Source: an uncultured Gemmiger sp.
GTDB taxonomy: Bacteria > Bacillota > Clostridia > Oscillospirales > Ruminococcaceae
Reading direction: 5' to 3'
Assembly (NCBI GenBank): GCA_934502625.1
Contig: CAKSUQ010000001.1
Span: 138,196-202,195 of the forward strand
DNA length: 64,000 nt
Below the pieces are notes generated by a model. It saw only the letters and a list, made by a program, of their open reading frames with translations. It searched no databases and was not told where the DNA came from. Both the position numbers and the translations under genes were made by a program. Below, in pieces: positions 61,408 through 64,000 of the stretch. Position 1 is the first letter of the stretch; each line of letters starts with the position of its first letter.

Positions 61408-63121
61408 CGGCGCGCACCTCCCTGTCTGCCGCGATAAAGCGCTCCACAAATTCCTCCGCGGGCGTGATGCCGCAGCGGTTGGCCAGCGTGTAAAGGCTCG
61501 TCTCCTTCAAGGCCGCCTGCCCGATCAGCGTCGGGTCGCAGAGGATGGCCGCCGCGCTGCGGTCCGCAATGAGCCGCCCGTCGCAGAAGGCCAGCGCCCG
61601 CGGCGTGTATTCCAGCATCAGGTGCATGTCGTGGGTGATCATGACCACGGTCACACCCTTGGCGTTCAGCCCGCGCAGGAACTCCATAATGTCGGTGTAA
61701 TGGCGGAAATCCTGGCCCGCCGTCGGCTCGTCCAGAATAATAAGCTCGGGGTCCTGCACCAGCACGCTGGCGATGGTCACGCGCTTTTTCTGGCCGAAGC
61801 TCAGCGCCGAGATGGGCCAGTTGCGGAACGGGTAAAGGCCGCAGACCTTCAGCGTGTCCTCGACCCTGGCGCGAATTTCGGCATCGGTCAGGCCGCTGCC
61901 CTGCAAACCCAATGCGACCTCGTCGAAAATCATCGTCTTGGAGATCATCTGGTTCGGGTTCTGCATGACATAGCCGATATGCCTGGCGCGGCGGCGGATG
62001 TTTTCCTCTTTCAGGTCTTTTCCGTCAAAGAGAATTTCACCGCTGTCGGGCGTCTCAAAGCCGCAGATCAGCTTGGAGAGCGTTGACTTGCCCGCGCCGT
62101 TGCGGCCCACGATGCTGACCATCTCCCCTTTTCCAATCGTGAAGCTCACGTCGGACAGGGTGTGCTGTTCCTTGCTGTAGCCGAAGGACAGACCCTTGAC
62201 CTCCAGCAGCGGGGTCGGGGCCGACTTGGCCGCGGGCAGCGGCTCGGCGCGGAACCAGGCGCGCAGCTTCTCGGTGTCGGCGTCATCCAGCACGACGGAG
62301 TCAATGTGGGCGGGGTGCTTGTCGGGCGTGATGTCGATGCCCGCGTACCGCATGGCCGTGACGTAGAGCGGCTCACGGATGCCGTTTTCTGCCAGCAGTG
62401 CGCCGGACAGCAGCTCGTCGGGGCGCAGGTCGGCCAGGATGCGGCCGTCGTTGACGAGGACGATGCGGTCCACGCTGCGCCAGAGCACGTCCTCAAGGCG
62501 GTGCTCAATGATGAGGACCGTCGTGTCGGTCTTTTGCTGGATCGTGTCGATCAGCTCAATGGCCTGCTTGCCCGTGGCCGGGTCAAGGTTTGCCAGCGGC
62601 TCATCGAACAGTAGAATCTTTACCTCGTCGACCATGACGCCCGCAAGGCTGACGCGCTGCTTCTGACCGCCGGAAAGCTCGTGCGGGGCGTAGTCGAGGT
62701 GGTTCTCGATGCCGACCAACTCGGCGGCGCGGCGGGTGATCTCGTGCATTTCGTCCTGCGGGGTGCAGCTGTTTTCCAGCGCAAAGGCGATGTCCTCCCC
62801 CACCGTCAGGCCGATGAACTGGCCGTCCGGGTCCTGCAGCACCGTGCCGACGTGGCCCGCCAGTTCAAAAATACTGCTGTGGGGCGCATCCACACCATCG
62901 ACGGTCAGCGTGCCCGTGCACTTGCCGGGGTAGGAGAACGGGTTCAGGCCGTTGATGCAGGCCGCCAGCGTGGACTTGCCGCTGCCGGACGGCCCGGCGA
63001 TCAGCACGCGCTCCCCGGGGTAGATGTCCAGATTGATGTCATGCAGCGTGGGCTGCTTCTGGGCGCGATACTGGAAAGAAAAATTTTTAAAGGATATGAT
63101 CGGGGTTCTCGTTTCAGCCAT
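61397..63121 (-). CDS. Fused ECF transporter ATPase EcfA-EcfA'
   Basis: Two ABC ATPase domains in one chain of 574 residues. The first (about 1-290) has Walker A LIAGPSGSGKSTLAACINGL, signature HELSGGQKQRVSLAG and Walker B ILLFDEPLANLDP. The second (from about 315) has IVGRNGAGKSTLSKLICG, a modified signature ISALSFGQKKRVTIAS and LIILDEPTAGQDFRH. The second signature lacks the canonical SGGQ, suggesting asymmetric sites. GAGG lies 6 nt before the ATG at 63121. Powers the S component upstream and perhaps the RibU-like protein. Confidence 0.95.
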   Translation of the reverse strand: MAETRTPIISFKNFSFQYRAQKQPTLHDINLDIYPGERVLIAGPSGSGKSTLAACINGLNPFSYPGKCTGTLTVDGVDAPHSSIFELAGHVGTVLQDPDGQFIGLTVGEDIAFALENSCTPQDEMHEITRRAAELVGIENHLDYAPHELSGGQKQRVSLAGVMVDEVKILLFDEPLANLDPATGKQAIELIDTIQQKTDTTVLIIEHRLEDVLWRSVDRIVLVNDGRILADLRPDELLSGALLAENGIREPLYVTAMRYAGIDITPDKHPAHIDSVVLDDADTEKLRAWFRAEPLPAAKSAPTPLLEVKGLSFGYSKEQHTLSDVSFTIGKGEMVSIVGRNGAGKSTLSKLICGFETPDSGEILFDGKDLKEENIRRRARHIGYVMQNPNQMISKTMIFDEVALGLQGSGLTDAEIRARVEDTLKVCGLYPFRNWPISALSFGQKKRVTIASVLVQDPELIILDEPTAGQDFRHYTDIMEFLRGLNAKGVTVVMITHDMHLMLEYTPRALAFCDGRLIADRSAAAILCDPTLIGQAALKETSLYTLANRCGITPAEEFVERFIAADREVRADGC

Positions 63122-63156
63122 ACGGCACCTCGCAGGGGAAATTGTGGTGGAACAGC

Positions 63157-63187
63157 AAAATGCCTTCCCGCGTTCGTGGGAAGGCAT
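63157..63187 (-). terminator. Hairpin between the S component and EcfA genes
   Basis: Minus-strand stem ATGCCTTCCC/GGGAAGGCAT with a TTTTGC tail. Probably a partial terminator that makes the S component more abundant than EcfAA'T. Confidence 0.7.
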
Positions 63188-63204
63188 ACGGGTTTAACAG
63201 CGGA

Positions 63205-63753
63205 TCACTCTTTGTCCAGAGAGCCCTTCTTGGCGATGGTCTTGGTATAGGCCAGGATCAGCAGGCCGCCGACGACGACAGCCGTGATGATGTTGGACAC
63301 AGCGGCAAACGCACCCTGCGCAAAGACCTTTTTGACGGGCTCGGCGTAGATCACAATGTCCAGCACAGGCGCAACGACGATCCATGCAATGGCATGGGCC
63401 ACAACGTTGGCGATGGCGAAGGTGGCGACCTTACGCTTGTTGAAGTCGCCCTCCTGCACGTTCAGCTTCTTGGCAAACAGGCCGACGACCACGCCGGTGA
63501 AGGCGGAGGCGATGACCCAGCTCCACCACGGGATGCCGCCCCAGGACAGGTCAATGAGGGCATGGCCGATGAAGCCGATCAGGCCGCCGGCCACAGGGCC
63601 GTACATGGCGGCCAGCAGACCGAGCACAGCGTACTGCAGACTGATGTTGGTGTTGGGCACCGGGCTGGGGATAGCGACAAAGCGCCCCAGAACAAAGAAC
63701 AGGGCTGCGCCGATGCCGACGGCAACGACGGTTTTAATGTTCGAGTTTTTCAT
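63205..63753 (-). CDS. ECF transporter S component (UPF0397 family)
   Basis: A 182-residue membrane protein with about five hydrophobic segments. The family start KTVVAVGIGAALFFVLGRFVAIPSPVPNTNISLQYAVLGLLAAMYGPVAGGLIGFIGHALIDLSWGGIPWWSW is diagnostic in outline (PNTNISLQYA, GHALIDL). The family is annotated as riboflavin- or thiamine-precursor-type S components, but no riboswitch is seen here, so the substrate stays open. AAAAAGGAG precedes the ATG. First gene of a complete ECF module. Confidence 0.9.
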   Translation of the reverse strand: MKNSNIKTVVAVGIGAALFFVLGRFVAIPSPVPNTNISLQYAVLGLLAAMYGPVAGGLIGFIGHALIDLSWGGIPWWSWVIASAFTGVVVGLFAKKLNVQEGDFNKRKVATFAIANVVAHAIAWIVVAPVLDIVIYAEPVKKVFAQGAFAAVSNIITAVVVGGLLILAYTKTIAKKGSLDKE

Positions 63754-63820
63754 GATTCCATACTCCTTTTTTCATAGTATACCGCAAATAATTCTTTGCA
63801 CACCTGCAAGGAACACCTAA

Positions 63821-63850
63821 AGTATAGCGTCGCGTACAGCCGCCTGTCAA
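63821..63850 (-). promoter_or_regulatory. Promoter of the ECF transporter operon
   Basis: Minus strand: perfect TTGACA (63845-63850), 18-nt spacer, TATACT (63821-63826). Confidence 0.7.
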
Positions 63851-63895
63851 TGGGCAAAACCGTATTACTGCACCATTTCACGGTATTTTTCGCAT

Positions 63896-63920
63896 AAAAA
63901 AACCACCCCGAAGGGTGGTT
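63896..63920 (-). terminator. Terminator of tRNA-Gly
   Basis: Minus-strand hairpin AACCACCC-TTCG-GGGTGGTT with a T7 tail, 6 nt after the tRNA. Confidence 0.9.
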
Positions 63921-63926
63921 ACACTT

Positions 63927-64000
63927 TGGAGCGGCCGACGAGGCTCGAACTCGCTACCTCCACCTTGGCAAGGTGGCGCTCTACCAGATGAGCTACGGCC
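63927..64000 (-). tRNA. tRNA-Gly (anticodon GCC), 5' end cut by the window
   Basis: Cloverleaf with anticodon loop TTGCCAA in stem CCACC/GGTGG, T arm GAGTTCGAGCCTC and encoded CCA. The first two bases (GC, judged from the pairing partner) lie beyond 64000. Confidence 0.95.

Overview
This is a GC-rich chromosomal window from an anaerobic gut Firmicute. ThyX instead of ThyA, tandem-fused ECF transporter ATPases, SAM-I and FMN riboswitches, a CIRCE element, consensus sigma-A promoters and a J-domain/DUF5685 module point to Oscillospirales (Ruminococcaceae), most like Faecalibacterium, Gemmiger or Subdoligranulum. The genus is an inference from gene content and was not computed. Most of the window is core housekeeping DNA with small accessory spots.

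Layout. 33-9984 (minus) is one long operon from a single strong promoter near 10176-10203: RNase J, a GdpP-type c-di-AMP phosphodiesterase, L9, DnaB, TilS, Hpt and FtsH. Back to back on the plus strand are RNase HI and a 131-residue protein built from MnmA-like pieces. 11227-17229 (minus) holds LysA, a MATE exporter, an XPD/DinG-like helicase with a Cas4-like nuclease domain, and a family-4 uracil-DNA glycosylase; plsY follows on plus. At 18100-20920 a perfect 326-bp inverted repeat, each arm a complete tRNA-Asp/Thr/Trp cluster, brackets a Y-family DNA polymerase and a YolD-like gene.

21014-32215 (minus) contains U32 peptidase (TrhP-like), MltG, a GNAT protein, Tmk, ThyX, PcrA, MreB and RecD2. 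32389-34473 has metK under a SAM-I riboswitch and a RibU-like ECF S component under an FMN riboswitch. An MscS channel is on plus. 35929-39262 (minus) is a compact set: P1 peptidase, a GCS2 glutamate-cysteine ligase-like protein, a DinB-fold protein and a lipoprotein. 39389-43579 is a sugar-acid locus (GntP permease, IlvD/Edd dehydratase, FadR-type regulator) in which both the permease and the start of the dehydratase are hit by apparent one-base deletions. Decayed small ORFs lie between it and guaA.

44012-53663 has guaA, asnB, divergent coaBC/coaX with matching AU-rich leaders, galK, an AraC regulator and an RlmD-type methyltransferase. 53669-54816 is an AT-richer spot with a broken small gene and an Mrr-type endonuclease. 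54928-56917 is a zinc-ribbon membrane protein/DUF5685/J-protein trio. 57187-60458 has a cysteine-cluster protein pair and a CIRCE-controlled htpG. 60577-63753 is a complete ECF transporter (S, fused EcfAA', T), and the window ends inside a tRNA-Gly gene. Short palindromic repeats of one family are scattered through many intergenic gaps.

Main points for a second look: the tRNA-cluster inverted repeat around the translesion polymerase cassette; the shared leader motif of the divergent CoA genes; the GCS2/DinB pair; the reduced MnmA-like protein; and the internally deleted small ORF at 43767-43868.
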